The notes beneath the pieces are model-generated. The model was not told the origin of the DNA. It did no database searches and saw nothing but the letters and a program-made list of their open reading frames with translations. Shown here piece after piece: positions 51,057 to 63,105 of a DNA stretch of 64,000 bases. A program made the translations under genes and the position numbers. The stretch spans positions 1 to 64,000 of the forward strand of contig VWPU01009690.1 of NCBI GenBank assembly GCA_013398955.1, in the 5' to 3' direction. The stretch's first letter is position 1, and the number at the start of each line of letters is the position of its first letter. This DNA comes from Callaeas wilsoni. Lineage: Eukaryota; Chordata; Aves; Passeriformes; Callaeidae.

Positions 51057-54000
51057 GACTATTTTGATGCTATTTGAGAGCATATTGGTCTGTACTACAA
51101 ATTGAAGCATAGGACTTCCAGAGAGATATCAGGAAAACATAAAATGTGTTACCTCAGGTATGAGGAACAATCTTGCCGTGACAGCAAAAGTTAAATGTAG
51201 GCTAAAGAACCATTTCAGGTGACAGAAGGCTGTATTAAATTATGAAAGGTGGCACAGGCAAATAGTGTCAGTCATCTGGCTGGTGGAAGCACAGCTAGAA
51301 CAGAACGCAGCACAGCCCTCACAGCATGACAAAAAAACAGTGTGAGGAGGTGGTTCAGTGCAACTCAGCTAGGTAATGCAGCAGTCTTCCTGCAGGCAGA
51401 AATTAACTCTGTTTGTGCTTGAAACAAGATCAGGTCAGCAAAAGCTTAAAGATGGCAGTCCATGACCCTAGTACTTGTATATCTTTAACTTTCACAGCAC
51501 ACAAACTGGTTATGAAAATGATATTGTCCTCTAAGTCTTTTGGGTACATTTGAAAACTCTAACCAGCAACATCAGCTCAGATACTATCAACACAAGCAAT
51601 TATAGAAATGAAAAAAAATGTCTTTATGAGGAGAATCACATTAAGTATATGCTCAGATCAAACAAAATATTTAGTCTTGCTATTATATTCATGCTTTATT
51701 GACTTGGTCTAATTAAATGGAGAGCTCTCCTGTACTAGACAGTTCTCTTCAGTGAAGGCTGCCAGTTGAAACTTTATTTCGGGAAAACTCTTAATTATAC
51801 CCTTAAGTACATTTTTGCTCATGACTACATGTAAATCTGCAAAACCAAGTGGATTTCTTGAATTACTGAATTTATAAAACAGTACCCAAAAATTTTTAAG
51901 GATGTCAAAAATTATTTTTAAGGAGATGGCAAAAAATAAAACTTATCTTTCCCAGAAAATAAATTCTGCATTAAAAGTTATTGCAAAAAGAAAACTGAAC
52001 TAAAGAACCATGGGATTTTTTTTCAGTTTTACCATCTCCTATAACTAAAACACCTCTGTAAACAGAACTAACATGTATTAGCAACAAATATTTTAATAAC
52101 TGCGTTCATATTCTTTGACTAAAAATTAAAAGTCTACTGTTTTTGCCTAAATCACCTTGGAAGTTGTTATATAATTTCACTCAAAGATAAGCTTCTCCTT
52201 GCACATATTAGTATGCTAAAAAGACTTTAAAATTTTGGGATAGATTTTCAGTGCTGTATTTTTGCTCTTACTATTTCTTTCCTTATTCTAGCTGTAAGGG
52301 CTTATCCGTAAGAATCTCTGCTTAGAAGTAAAGTACGATCTCAGTAATAAATCAAGAAAAGTAAAATAGGAGAAGGAAACCTGTAAAATTACAATCTCTA
52401 TTTTTTTCCATGTGACACATTGAAAATCAACCTACTGAGTGTATCTGGTGAACTGGTACTTAAGGTTCTCATTCTTTTCAATGATCATCAACCTGTAAAT
52501 GGACCATTTCTTTTTATGTGTTTGGGGCCTTAAGAAGTATGTTGTCATGTCAATGAATATAGGATCACCCAGTATATGTACATGTCAAAACAACTCTGCA
52601 CAAACACAAAAACTTGTTCTGAATGGGAGGTTTGCCCAGAGGAGCACTTTACTTTGTATCTCTGAATAGAATTTGCTCCTGGGATTCATGTATTTTACAT
52701 GAATAGGTAGTTTCAGGAATGATACATTAAATAAGTCTATTCATTTTTTAGCACGTATTCCTTTTCTCTTTCAGTTATACCAATAAAGCAATTTGATGGT
52801 GTTTTAAACATTATTTGCTCTATATGACCTTTAGAGCCTTAAAAGAAACTGGAAATGATGGGATTCTCAAGAAAAGCTTTGTGACATAGTTCAGCCTTTG
52901 TTTTCATGTTGTGGCACATTTCCATGTTCTCCATGGTCAACAGCTATGCAGAACTGCCAGCAGAAGTATTTTTTTTCTTTTATTTATAGAGGTATATCTG
53001 AATTGTCCATATAAAGCACCTCAGAACAAAAGAGCAATTAAACAGTAATTATAGGATACCCTGGCAGTTGAAATAGAAGAATATTTAGGTTGGAATATTT
53101 AGGTTATCCATATGTCAGGGAAAACTGGGCAGGGATACTGTGAGAACATTAGAGGCACTGCAAATTAAATTAAATAAGACATATTTCTTTGTCCTTGAAG
53201 TCCTGAAATATTGCCTCATAGAAACATTGCCTTTTTATACCACAAAAGAGGTCTGACTTTTAGCCCATACTTTTTTTAACATTATGCTCTATATGCCTGG
53301 ATATCATTGTATGTTCTACACACACAGAGGCAACATTTTTGAAGTTAGTGGGTGAGATTTAGTTGTAGTTCATAATTGCTAAAAAATGTGGGCATGAAAA
53401 CTGAGAATTACTTGCATTTTCCAAAGTTTTAAATCAAAAAGTGAAATAGATCCATGAGGTATCCCTCTACTTTCACTGCCAACCCAGCTTTCATCCTTTC
53501 CCTTCAAAGCGTCTCAGGGTCTATTCACTTCAAGAACTAGCTCAAAACCCTTGCAGGGGTGACATTGTTGCTGTGCCTAAGGGTAACTGGTATAAACTCT
53601 GTGTGTCATTGAATCTACAGACCAGGAAAATTAGGTGTGTTTTATATTAGCTAGAGGAAATGTCACCTCCCTTTTGAAGAACAATTGCATCAAATTAGCA
53701 ACCTAAAATTAGAAAACTTCCTTCCAGTTTTGCTAGAGTAGATAAACTTTTTTTTTCCATTATGCAGCCTATAATCTATTGGCATTTACAATTTTAGCAG
53801 ATTAGTGAGCATTAAAAAATCTATTTTAAATTCCAGGGAGGGGAAATACATAGCTATGGAAGTTGGCAGCTTGCTCTACTTATATTAGCTCACACTTACA
53901 CTGCAGTGGATTACTTTTGCAGCCCACTTTTTGCTGTTCACTTTTGTGCTGGTTCCACAACCCTTCTTTCAAACAGTCAGCCCTGCACAGTTACATTGTG

Positions 54001-55021
54001 GATGTTACGCCTAGGCATGTTATGCATAAATGCCTCGTCAAGTAGTGGGTGCTTCCACACTGTGCTGATGAACCAGAAGAGCATTTTGCCTCGACTTCTG
54101 TCACATGACAGAGACAACAACGAGATGGAATTGTGACTGAGAAGAATAGCAGTACATGATCTTCAAAATCCTCCAAGAGAAGCCGTGTAGCGTACCTCTC
54201 AAAAAAGCTTCATGCTGTAAGATATTCTTCACCTGCCATCCTAGGTGATCTGCAGCTTGCAGATGCAATTTATTCAGCTGGGTTCCTCTGCCTAAAGATT
54301 CCATCCACCACCACTCCCCTGGCTGCCCCCTTCCGCTTCCCTACCCCAAGTCCTAAGGGGGTTGAAGAATAATGAGAAGTAGGTGAATTGCTTCTGGTCA
54401 CTGCTTATGCTAGGGTCATTTCAGCCCATCTCTTGTCATACTGGACTTACTGATCATGCATTTTACAGCAGAGGTGCACAGCTAAATCCTTTTCCAGTCT
54501 CCAGGAAATTTATATTTGGCTGTCAGATACCACCATCACAGCAATTCATCTATTCCCTTGATTCTCTTGAGAGTGCCTAAAAAAACGGCAGCTAAGAACA
54601 GGTTGCTTGAATTTTTTCTCTCTGTGCAGCTAGCTGCCAAACTGCACTCTTTTGTTATAAGGAGCAAATAATCAGGAGACATTAGTGTACATATACAATA
54701 AACCCCATGCTTCAGGGATCCTTTAGTACACATGCAGAACAATCTTCCTGTTTGGACAAAACAGGTATTGATGAGGAAGAGGAAGGTTGGAGGGTATGTG
54801 CTTCCTGCTAATGAAAAGAACTATGTGGAGTACCTAATAAGAAGAGTTGAGCAATGCTGATATGCTGTACCAAAAACAGCATTTCTGCAGGGAGTTAAAA
54901 AAGATGAAGCAAACAGCAATTTATTAAAAAAAATACCAGATGATAAATGCAGGTTTTGCTTGTTGAAACTAAGACCACAATGATTTTGTAGGTAAGGACA
55001 GGATTCAGCCATCTCCTTTTG

Positions 55022-55026
55022 GTAGT
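55022..55026. repeat. Left target-site duplication of the LTR (GTAGT)
   Basis: GTAGT before the LTR pairs with GCAGT (55621-55625) after it: a 5-bp duplication with one mismatch, as expected after retroviral integration and ageing. Confidence 0.5.
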
Positions 55027-55620
55027 TGTGCGGTTTTGGCTGGGGTAGAGTAAATTTTTTTCACAATGGCTGGTATTGGGCTCTGTTTTGGATTTTCAGT
55101 GAACAGAGGGTTGAGAGTATGAGATATTTCTGTTATTGCTGTGTAGGGCTTGCACAGAGCCAAGACCTCTCTACTTTTCATACTCCATGCTGGGGAGGAG
55201 AGTGAGAGTGCCTGGGAGTTTGGAAGGAGACAGAGGCAGGACAGGTGACCCAAATTGCCTGAAGGGATATTCCAGACCACGTGGCATCATGCTCAGTAGA
55301 TAAAGTGGGGGGAAGAAGGAGCAAGAGGGGACATTTGCAGTGATGGCATTTGTCTTCTCAAGTTACTGTCATGCAGGATGGGGCCCAGCTCTCCTGGAGA
55401 TGGCTGAAGACCTGCCTGCTGATGGGAAGCACTAAATTAATTCCTTGTTTTCCTTTGCTTGTGTGCATGGTTTTTGCTTTTCCTATTATACTCTTTTTAT
55501 CTCAACCCACAGGTTTTCTAGCTTTTATTACTCTTTTGATTCTCTCTCTGATCCCACTGGTGGGGAAGTGAGTGAGCACCTGCTTGGGGCTTGGTGTCTG
55601 ACTGGGTTTTAACCGTGACA
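55027..55620 (+). mobile_element. Solo LTR of an endogenous retrovirus, forward strand
   Basis: A 594-bp block starts TGTGCGGTTTTGGCTGG and ends AACCGTGACA, with TG...CA ends and a likely 5-bp target duplication (GTAGT / GCAGT). It matches, from memory, an LTR family common in songbird genomes: a conserved ATATTCCAGACCAC-like segment, a decayed TATA box (TAGATAAAG near 55298), a CTGGAGATGGCTGAAGAC segment, and a weak polyadenylation signal near 55487. G+C rises sharply inside it. No internal retroviral genes flank it, so it is a solo LTR. The 73-codon frame inside is LTR sequence, not a gene. The family name is not assigned. Confidence 0.85.
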
Positions 55621-56268
55621 GCAGTGCATGATCACAACATGCTAAAGTTTCCCAGCTTTAAAAGTTTACTATACCATGAAACATTAATGATATAGATAGA
55701 AGAAAAATCATTAAAATTTCTTCTTTTATGCCTGCTAATGGCATAAATAATAAAACTAAAAGATCCCATGACAATACTTTGAAATTGGTCAAAATCACAG
55801 ATGTTATGTGTCAGATGAATGGAAAAATACTCTGTTATTTTCCTGATTTTTCACTGTATCTTTCTCATTTCTCTTCAACACATTTTATAAAATATAATAT
55901 AACATATCTAGTCTAAGATCCTGTTCTAAGACAGGAAAAGTATTTTATCTATTTTAATATAAGAATTGAGTTTTACTATGTAAACATAAATATGATTTGC
56001 ATTTTCTTGAGCCTAAGCTTGCAAACATTTGCTTGCATTTTTAACTGCTGCTGTTAAAAGAGGACTATGAATCATGGCAGCATCATGCTTTTAGCTAGTG
56101 AATGATGCAAGAAAATTGAAAATTTAAGGTGTGTTTTGTCCCATGTACTTATGCATCTATCTCCACAATGCCATTTTAAAATATTTATATTGTAGAGTAA
56201 GGGAAACAAATTATGTGCACCCCACACATAAAGAGCAGAAGAGTACCTCAGTATTTTTTATATTTAAG
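55621..56268. other. Unique AT-rich DNA, no gene seen
   Basis: Nothing recognised apart from the right copy of the LTR target duplication (55621-55625). Confidence 0.5.
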
Positions 56269-56375
56269 ATTTCTCTAGTTGGTCAATTTGCTATAACAAT
56301 GATCCTGGACAGCATGGAAATACAGCTCTGCAGGGAAAGAAAGAAGCCAGATGAGGTCAGGAAAGCTATTTTCTG
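56269..56375 (+). other. Candidate coding exon (107 bp), unrecognised
   Basis: A T-rich tract ending TATTTAAG (acceptor AG 56267-56268) precedes a 107-base stop-free segment that ends at CTG|GTGAGT (donor at 56376). The frame is mixed and protein-like, with a hydrophobic start and a charged end (for example LCRERKKPDEVRKAIF). I recognise no family. The donor would leave a phase-2 junction. A chance origin is possible, because a competing exon candidate lies only about 500 bases away on the other strand and at most one is likely to be real. Confidence 0.22.
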
Positions 56376-56888
56376 GTGAGTCTCATCTTTATTTCATCTT
56401 TTATCCATTGCCTTTAGTAAAGCTGATGCATCATGTTCCAGTCCTTTTCTAAAATGGCATTAAAAAGCTTTTATACAAGTTTGAAACTGTAAGCATTTAT
56501 TTTTATATAACTGATATGTTACTAAAAAAATGTTCTGTTCAGTTTTGCTCATTACTCTTTTTATGCCATGGAAACAACACAAATGCATATGGATTTCATA
56601 CCACAGTAATTGTGCTCAGAACTCAAGTAGTTTAAATTCTGTGACATGGAATCGAACTTTAGTGCTCCAACTTCCTGATTAAATGTGATTCTATTTGCAG
56701 CATTAGCCATATCACAATATCTAAATCATTAATAATGATTGTATAATTAATGGCAATAGATTTTTCTTTAGAATTAGTTTTAAAACTATGTGGGTAATTA
56801 TAAGGTTACCAACTACACTCAGGAACAAAGGAGGAAAAACTGAGACGATTAAACAAGCTTATAAAATGCAAGCTTGTGGAATTCTTAC
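56376..56888. other. Unique AT-rich DNA between two opposite-strand exon candidates
   Basis: No repeats or other features recognised. Confidence 0.5.
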
Positions 56889-56970
56889 CTGGCTCTGGAG
56901 ATTTCCGTCTGCTTTCTTTAATGTCCTCCTGAGCAAGGCCAAGCAGGATACCTGAAGCAAGCTGAAACTG
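56889..56970 (-). other. Candidate coding exon (about 82 bp), reverse strand, unrecognised
   Basis: On the reverse strand a pyrimidine tract (TCCTTTTCTCCTG) is followed by ACTTCAG|CAG as acceptor. A stop-free segment then ends at CCAG|GTAAGA, a near-consensus donor (GT at 56887-56888). The open frame gives a charged, protein-like peptide ending LAQEDIKESRRKSPEP. Two further CAG sites inside (for example at 56952-56953) could act as the acceptor and shorten the exon to 63 bases. G+C is above the flanks. I do not recognise the gene. It is the best-looking reverse-strand exon in the window. Confidence 0.27.
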
Positions 56971-57494
56971 CTGAAGTATGGTACCTTTTCAGGAGAAAAG
57001 GACCTGATCTCATATTCTTACATTTTTCAGTGTCAGATTGGTCAAGACACAGTCTTCCAGGTTAGACTATATCCATGACATACACTTTAATGGTAACAGA
57101 AATCAATGCTCTAGAGAAAAGAAGTTCCAATATAACTTTGTCTGATTACTATCCTCACAAAAGATGGTCTTTTCAGCTTTAGAGAAGCTACTTGTAGTGG
57201 AATTTCTTTCTTTGATTTATACCCTTCCTTCTGTCCATGTTGTATCTGTCTGCAAAAGACAGAAGATATGGTAGGTATCTTCCTTCATCTTTGTACATTG
57301 TCCAAGACTAGAAAGCAGTCTGAATCTAAACAGGGTTATCCTACAACTATGTGAGATGCCTCACTGCTGGATTGTTTTATCAGATCTTTAATAAACATAG
57401 GCAAAATTTTGACTATTTGGAGTTAAGTATTTCCTGTGTTTGATAGAAAATTTTGTAAAGAACATTTTACGATAAACATTTTTCTAATTTGTTT

Positions 57495-57623
57495 AAAAAA
57501 AAAACCAAAAACCAGCCAAACAAAAATAAAACAAAAACCCCCCCCAAAACCAAACCAAACCAACAAACAAATAAAAAACCCAAAAAACCAAAAACAAACA
57601 AAAATCCCCCCCAAAACTAAACC
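57495..57623. repeat. A/C-rich (CCAAA / CCCCCC) low-complexity patch
   Basis: Alternating A-runs, CCAAACCAAACC repeats and two C7-C9 runs. Frames across it in both directions are artefacts of low complexity. Confidence 0.85.
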
Positions 57624-59723
57624 CACTGCTGTTCACTTATATCTTGCCTGTCTTTCAGTGAAAAAGTGAAACATTGTCAAGGGAACCGACCTCTTGATGA
57701 ACCATCTCTTTGACTATAATTAAACAAGTTGGGTGAATTATCAACATCTGAAAGATCAAGCTTCACCTATCATCAGAAACAACTTAAAGAACTTGGCAAT
57801 CAAATTTTCGAAATGAGCCACTTACAGTCTATACTTGTAGGGGTTGCACTGGTCCAGGGTATCAGTATAAAGGGGAGAAAAGAGGCCTCATTAAAGAATT
57901 CTGTGTCTCTTATCTGCTATCCAGGCTGCATGGGTGACAACATAGAGAAATGAAAGATATACCTGAGACGGGTGAGACAGTGGTGGAAACAAAGTGAAAT
58001 TAGAACTGAAAGTTGGTAAGAAAGAAGGGAGATGGTGTCATGAGTGATTCTGGCAGATAGATCTGGATGTAAGATGTACACAGAGGACAGGAATGAAATA
58101 AGAAGCAGGCACCACGTAACTAAGAAAAGGACATATTGGAAAAAATGAGACCGAGAGCACTGACGAACAGAAGTATCTATTATTACTATCTCCCAAGCTC
58201 TCACGCAGTTGGGATTTACTCAAGATTCATGAGTCTTGGCCTTCTTTTTAATAAGGAAACCTCCCTGAAAACTCTGTCTTGCTCATCTGAGGGTTTTGCT
58301 GTACTTGTGCAGGTCTTAAATAGACAGCCATAATAGGTGCTGTCCAATAAAAAATGAAGGGATGCCACCAACATCACACTACCATCAGTAAACACCAGCT
58401 GAGAAAGATCTGTGATGAAGATCTCCAAAATTCCACCCTTGGCAGTGTGATGTCACTTCTAATGATATTTTAAATTTAAAAAAAATATGAATAACCTCTA
58501 GTGCCCATGCTAGGTTTACATTAAAAGAGCGTTACAATAAGTGGAGAAGTTTTCAGAATTAATGTTTCAACCTCAATTTATTTTTTTTTTTAAATTGTAT
58601 TGCGTCTTGTAACAAGACAGAGTCCTTAAATGTTCAAAGAAAAGAGTAAGAGAAAACACATATAAAGGAGGGGTAACAGCTAAGAGGTAGCAAAAACAAA
58701 AGAAAAATCAAACCAAACACTTAAAAATATAAAATTATATATGAGTCTTTGCAATTCCTAGAGTTACTTCTTAGTGCAAATACTGAATCTAGAAAAAAAA
58801 ATTATGATACTGTGTAATCAGAAGTGAGCCCTACAGGAAAAAACAAAGCTAATTAGAATGTATTCAGGACTGACTGAGAAACAAATGCTTTATATGATTG
58901 TGTTTTTCCCTAAAGTGTTAATCATATTTATTTTATACTGTCTCCTCTGACTGCTGAAATGTGAAGTTCATTCTCCCATGGGAAGTTATACTTTTAATGT
59001 CAAATGTAATTATGTATAAAGTAAAGAAGTCAAGTCTATTCAGAGAACTAGGGCAGGCAGAGTGCTACTTCTCTAAAAGAAAAAAAATGGATACTTTCCT
59101 CAGCTGTGGAATTCTATCTGTATATGTGTGTTTGAAGACACATTTTCTATGTCTTTATTTAGTGGACTCCTTTTAGTAACCAGAAAACAAACAGCAGTTA
59201 CATGCAAAAATGGTCATTCAGTTTCATGAATGAAATCTACCTAAACAGTAATCCATACTATACCAAGATCTGATTCAAATAATATTTGGGGAAAATCATC
59301 CTGACATAGTTAAAAACATTTAAAATACATATGCTCTATAAAACAATTATTAATTACAATCTAAGCCCCTTTAAGGCTAAATCCTGGTATTTTTCTACCA
59401 ATGTCTAACTCAATGTCATGAAAATACCTAATACATGCTTTTTATCAAAAGTACAGAACTTGGTGGGATTCTGTAAATGTACATGGTTATTTCCTCAAGA
59501 AGCGAGCAAAGGAGAATTGAAATGAATTATGATTTAATAAAAGTCAAGTTTAAGAAGTATGCCTAGCTGCCTATGCATCCAAAAGACCAGTTTGGGAGAC
59601 TAGCTTCAGATAAATAATACAACACTTGTAGAGACTTCCATGAAAAATTTACTTTAAGGAAACCACCAAGGAAATTAAATACTTTAAACTATGTTTAAGT
59701 ACCATGAAGAATCTGACAGACTT

Positions 59724-59775
59724 AAAAAAAAAACAAACCTGAAACCAGAAAAACCAACAACCAAAATAACCGCCC
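59724..59775. repeat. A-rich / ACC low-complexity patch
   Basis: A-run followed by AAACC and CCAACAACC-like repeats. Confidence 0.7.
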
Positions 59776-61411
59776 CAGTCCAAATTTTTAAAAACCCATG
59801 TGTAAGATGTCCTTAACTAACTGTCCTGTTCATGGGTTAGGGAGTGTCTTCTTTATCATGAAACTCCTTGATTTTGTTAATTTAAGCCACATTCTTTCTC
59901 ATGTTTACCCAGAGTTTTCGAGTATGTAATATTTATATATGGACTCAATTCCCACATGCTCAGCAGTTTTCTGCAGCAGTTGAAGCATTGTCAAGCTTTT
60001 ACCTCTGCAAATGTTGGCTTTACTTTGTTTTGAGGGCATGGTACTGTGAAATCTGAGTTTTCTGGGGCATTAAATTGATGTGCTATTTCATAATGCACAT
60101 CTCTCTAATACATAATTTTGTTGTCCAAATCAAATGGTGGAAATGGTCATGCTACTACAAAGTAGTATGTTGAAACTATGCTAGAAGATGGTACATGTTA
60201 CAGACTCCATGACTAGAGAAAGAAAATATAATTTCAAAGGTCTGATTGAACTTACAGAAGATTGAACGGACCCATATTTAACAATCCCTGAAGATCCCAA
60301 TTAAGAGTGCAGAGAAAGTTCAAGCTCTTTAGGCTAAGAGGTTTGCCTTTAGGACAGCTAACAAAGAAGAGAAGACAATGCTTAAGTGAACATAGTGGCT
60401 AATTCTTCAGAGATTTGAATATTCTCTACCCTAGACTTCAGTTTAGATCACTCACCTTAATTGAGATAGTAAGAGAGCCATAAAAAATGCCTTGAAAACT
60501 AAAGACTTCAGCATACTCTCTCTCCGTTCAATAATATTTGAAAGACAGACTCATTATTTCAAAGCAGAAACATAATTCAGTGCACCAACAAAATACAAAA
60601 TGCAATTTGGGAGGAGGGCAAATAATTTGAACTGAACCATACATTCAAATTAATGTTAGTCCATGCAGCTAAGTTGTAGAATAAAACAGAACACAAAATC
60701 TTAAAGCTGGAAATTGCTGTACCACAGGTCTGTGTTTTCTTGGATGTCACTGTAGCCACAGTTCTGCATTAACATTGTCTCAGCCTCCTTTAAAAACTGT
60801 ATTTCCACTCTCTATATTTCAGTTCAATTTTATAAGTATGGTAGTAAGTGATTCCTGGATAATGGAAAAAGTCAGCCAAATAACTCTCACAGAGAAAACA
60901 GATAGTTTGTAGTAGTTTATTTTCTTGATTGACCTCTACTGTTACAGAGACTGAGAATCTTTACTTTTAATATATTTATGCTACCTATTCCATATTGTGA
61001 AATGTCTACTGTTATTCAATCTCCTACTGCAGAAAGCCAGCACACAGATAACGGAATGCAATTCACAATTCTGCTGCTTAGCAGAGTCACAGCTGTAACT
61101 GTTAAATGACTGACTCCCATTCAACATTAGATATGATTCCGGGTTCAGGAACTTACCCATATTTCTGATTAGCCAGACAACCAGTATTCATCTACTGAGT
61201 ATGGAGAAATAAGTAGTGGTAAAAATATAAAAGTGAGCAACTTTCAAGTGCCCACTACCTTACCTCACAGTTCAGTAAAGGCAAACGCCCAGCACATAAC
61301 ACAGTCTGGGAGGTATGCTCACCCTGTGCAGTTATGTGATCCCTGCCACCTGTGTGTCATCACTAAAGATGCTTAGTTCTGAAGCTCTCAACACATTGCC
61401 TCACACAACAG

Positions 61412-61912
61412 GGCTGCTCATAGCACATATGTGCTTTTTTGTTGCATGCCCCCTATCTTGCCAACATATCTGGATTCTGCATCAACAGGAAGCAGCTTCT
61501 CTTTCATGTTCTATAAGCCACTGTGGAATACTGCAGGAATTTAATTACTCTTGTTATCTGGTAAAAGCGGTCTGCCAGAGAGCATGGTTCTAGAATTTGT
61601 CAGGTAGCCCTGCTGTGTAAAGCCAGTAGCATAACCACATTGCTGGGAATGGCTGGCAATCTCAACTACCCCTTTATGGCCTGGCTCATGAATTTGAGCA
61701 GGGAGCATGACACTCTGGCTCAAGAATTCTTGACTAGTGCCAGGTGTCCTTCAGCAACTGGCACAGCAGCTGCAGAGAACGGATTGACTGTGCTTCTGGT
61801 TGCTGACAGTCCTTGCCATATGAACTGTATTTTTCCTTACAAGGTTGCCATTACCCTATTGAATACTGTATATTATCTAAAAAGGAGAAAATCAGACTTA
61901 CCTGCATATTAG
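61412..61912 (+). mobile_element. Probable PIF/Harbinger transposase fossil
   Basis: One reading frame can be followed for 501 bases (167 codons) without a frameshift but with three internal stops (61421, 61514, 61562). Read through, it aligns by eye with the nuclease of HARBI1-like (PIF/Harbinger) transposases: a GC..H-I string where the family has the DGTH motif (61412-61429), an INRK box (61481-61492), and GNLNYPFMAWLM (61655-61690) where the family has GDxxYPLxPWLM. The spacing from INRK to the GD/GN box is 57 codons, equal to the spacing I recall for HARBI1-like proteins. Catalytic positions are lost: Asp of DGTH reads Cys, Asp of GD reads Asn. The usual C-terminal CCVLHN box is not visible. 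It is a long-dead DNA transposon or transposase-derived gene. The homology rests on remembered motifs, so it needs a search. Confidence 0.45.
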
Positions 61913-63105
61913 ACAGATCATCTCCATAAATCTCTGCATTTACTTCTTAAAGGACTATAGGTTTTGTGCGGGGAGAAATAATAAGTAGGTCCTGAGCAGG
62001 CAATGGATATAAAGAAAAAGGCCAAGAGCAAGCAAAAAGACAGTTATCGTGAGCTCTGGGCCACAGTGCTTGGATACTCTGCATTTGTGTCAGGCAGCAG
62101 AGATGAGTCTAGAACAACATTGATTATTGTACTGCATCAGAAAAAAGAATCTGGCATCTCACAAAATCACAAATTATTTTATTGAGTTATTCAATTTTGC
62201 TGTCTTTTTCCACCTTTTTAACCTGTTCAAGATAGTGCACATTTTGTCTGAGTAGTGTTCCCTGATTCTGTCATCTGGGGTTTAGACACAAAGGAAGGTA
62301 ACCTATCACTTCAATGGTTTTATTCTTTGTCTGTTTTTAATGTCATAGTAAATTACAATTTGTACTTGTTGCTTATTTTTGTAGTGCATGGGAACTGTAG
62401 TAAAAGAAAAAGCCATTTTACTTCATTAATCAGTTAACTAAAAATTGCCTTCCTGATTATTGTTGCATTGTTCTTTTATAGAACTACTGCATCTGTGTCT
62501 ATGCATACTTTCTTAAGCTAGTGTTGTCCAGGAAGAAAAATGGGCTGCATTTCACTGTTCTGAATAGTGAGCAAGGATGTGATGAAGAAGAAATTGCTTC
62601 AGTAGGAGGAAAGTACCAGAAAGCAAGAAATGGTTTCTTTTCAGACAGCTTTGGTGACAGGCAAAGAAAAAGGAAAAATTTTGCTGGTTTTGGAAGAGGA
62701 GAAAGTCACCACTGACATGGTGTCCACTTCATATCACTCTCTCCAGGTCTTTTGATTTAGAAACAAATGGAGAAGGAAAAAACCAAGAAAATTCATCAGC
62801 AGTGTGACTTTCTGCTAAAGATATAGGCCAGGCATAATCCTTTATGTGGTGGTGCATCCTCCACCCCCTCCTCTGTCTTGCTCTAGGATCTCAGAAGCTC
62901 CTGATAAGCCTTGACCAAGCCAGCTGAGCAGTGAAGCACCCCTTTACAGTATCAGCTGCGTAGGGAAGAATCCTTGATCACAGCAGGAGCCCTTGCATGG
63001 TAAAAGTGGGAATAATTCTGACTTCAAAAGAAACAACAGTTGCCCAACCAAGGTCAGGAGAAAAGAATAAACAGCTATCTTTGTTACCCTTGGCAAATCA
63101 CTTAC
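61913..63105. other. Region after the Harbinger-like fossil, unexplained
   Basis: No gene is recognised. A 60-codon forward frame at 62003-62185, with a basic start (DIKKKAKSKQKD), and a 64-codon frame at 62521-62715 could be further parts of the same old element or chance. The reverse strand has an exact CAG|GTAAGT donor with its exon side starting at 61902, overlapping the fossil. Confidence 0.4.

Larger units (their letters stand above)
47397..55026. other. Unique AT-rich DNA, no gene seen
   Basis: Holds TA-rich repeats (48400-48420), a palindrome cluster (50977-51056), and a more G+C-rich block at about 53870-54370 with no recognised product. Within that block the reverse strand has a CAG|GTGAAG donor-like site at 54231 preceded by an open frame. 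A 112-codon forward frame at 50162-50500 looks like chance. Confidence 0.5.
56971..61411. other. Unique AT-rich DNA with an A/C-rich repeat
   Basis: No gene recognised. An A/C-rich low-complexity patch occupies 57495-57623 and another 59724-59775. At 60455 the reverse strand has an AAG|GTGAGT donor-like site, and at 61259 a GAG|GTAAGG site, neither with a convincing exon. Confidence 0.5.

Noticed and set aside
55350..55571. 73-codon hydrophobic ORF
   Set aside because: Lies entirely inside the solo LTR. LTR sequence often gives such frames.
57423..57669. Long frames on both strands
   Set aside because: Translation of the A/C-rich low-complexity patch.
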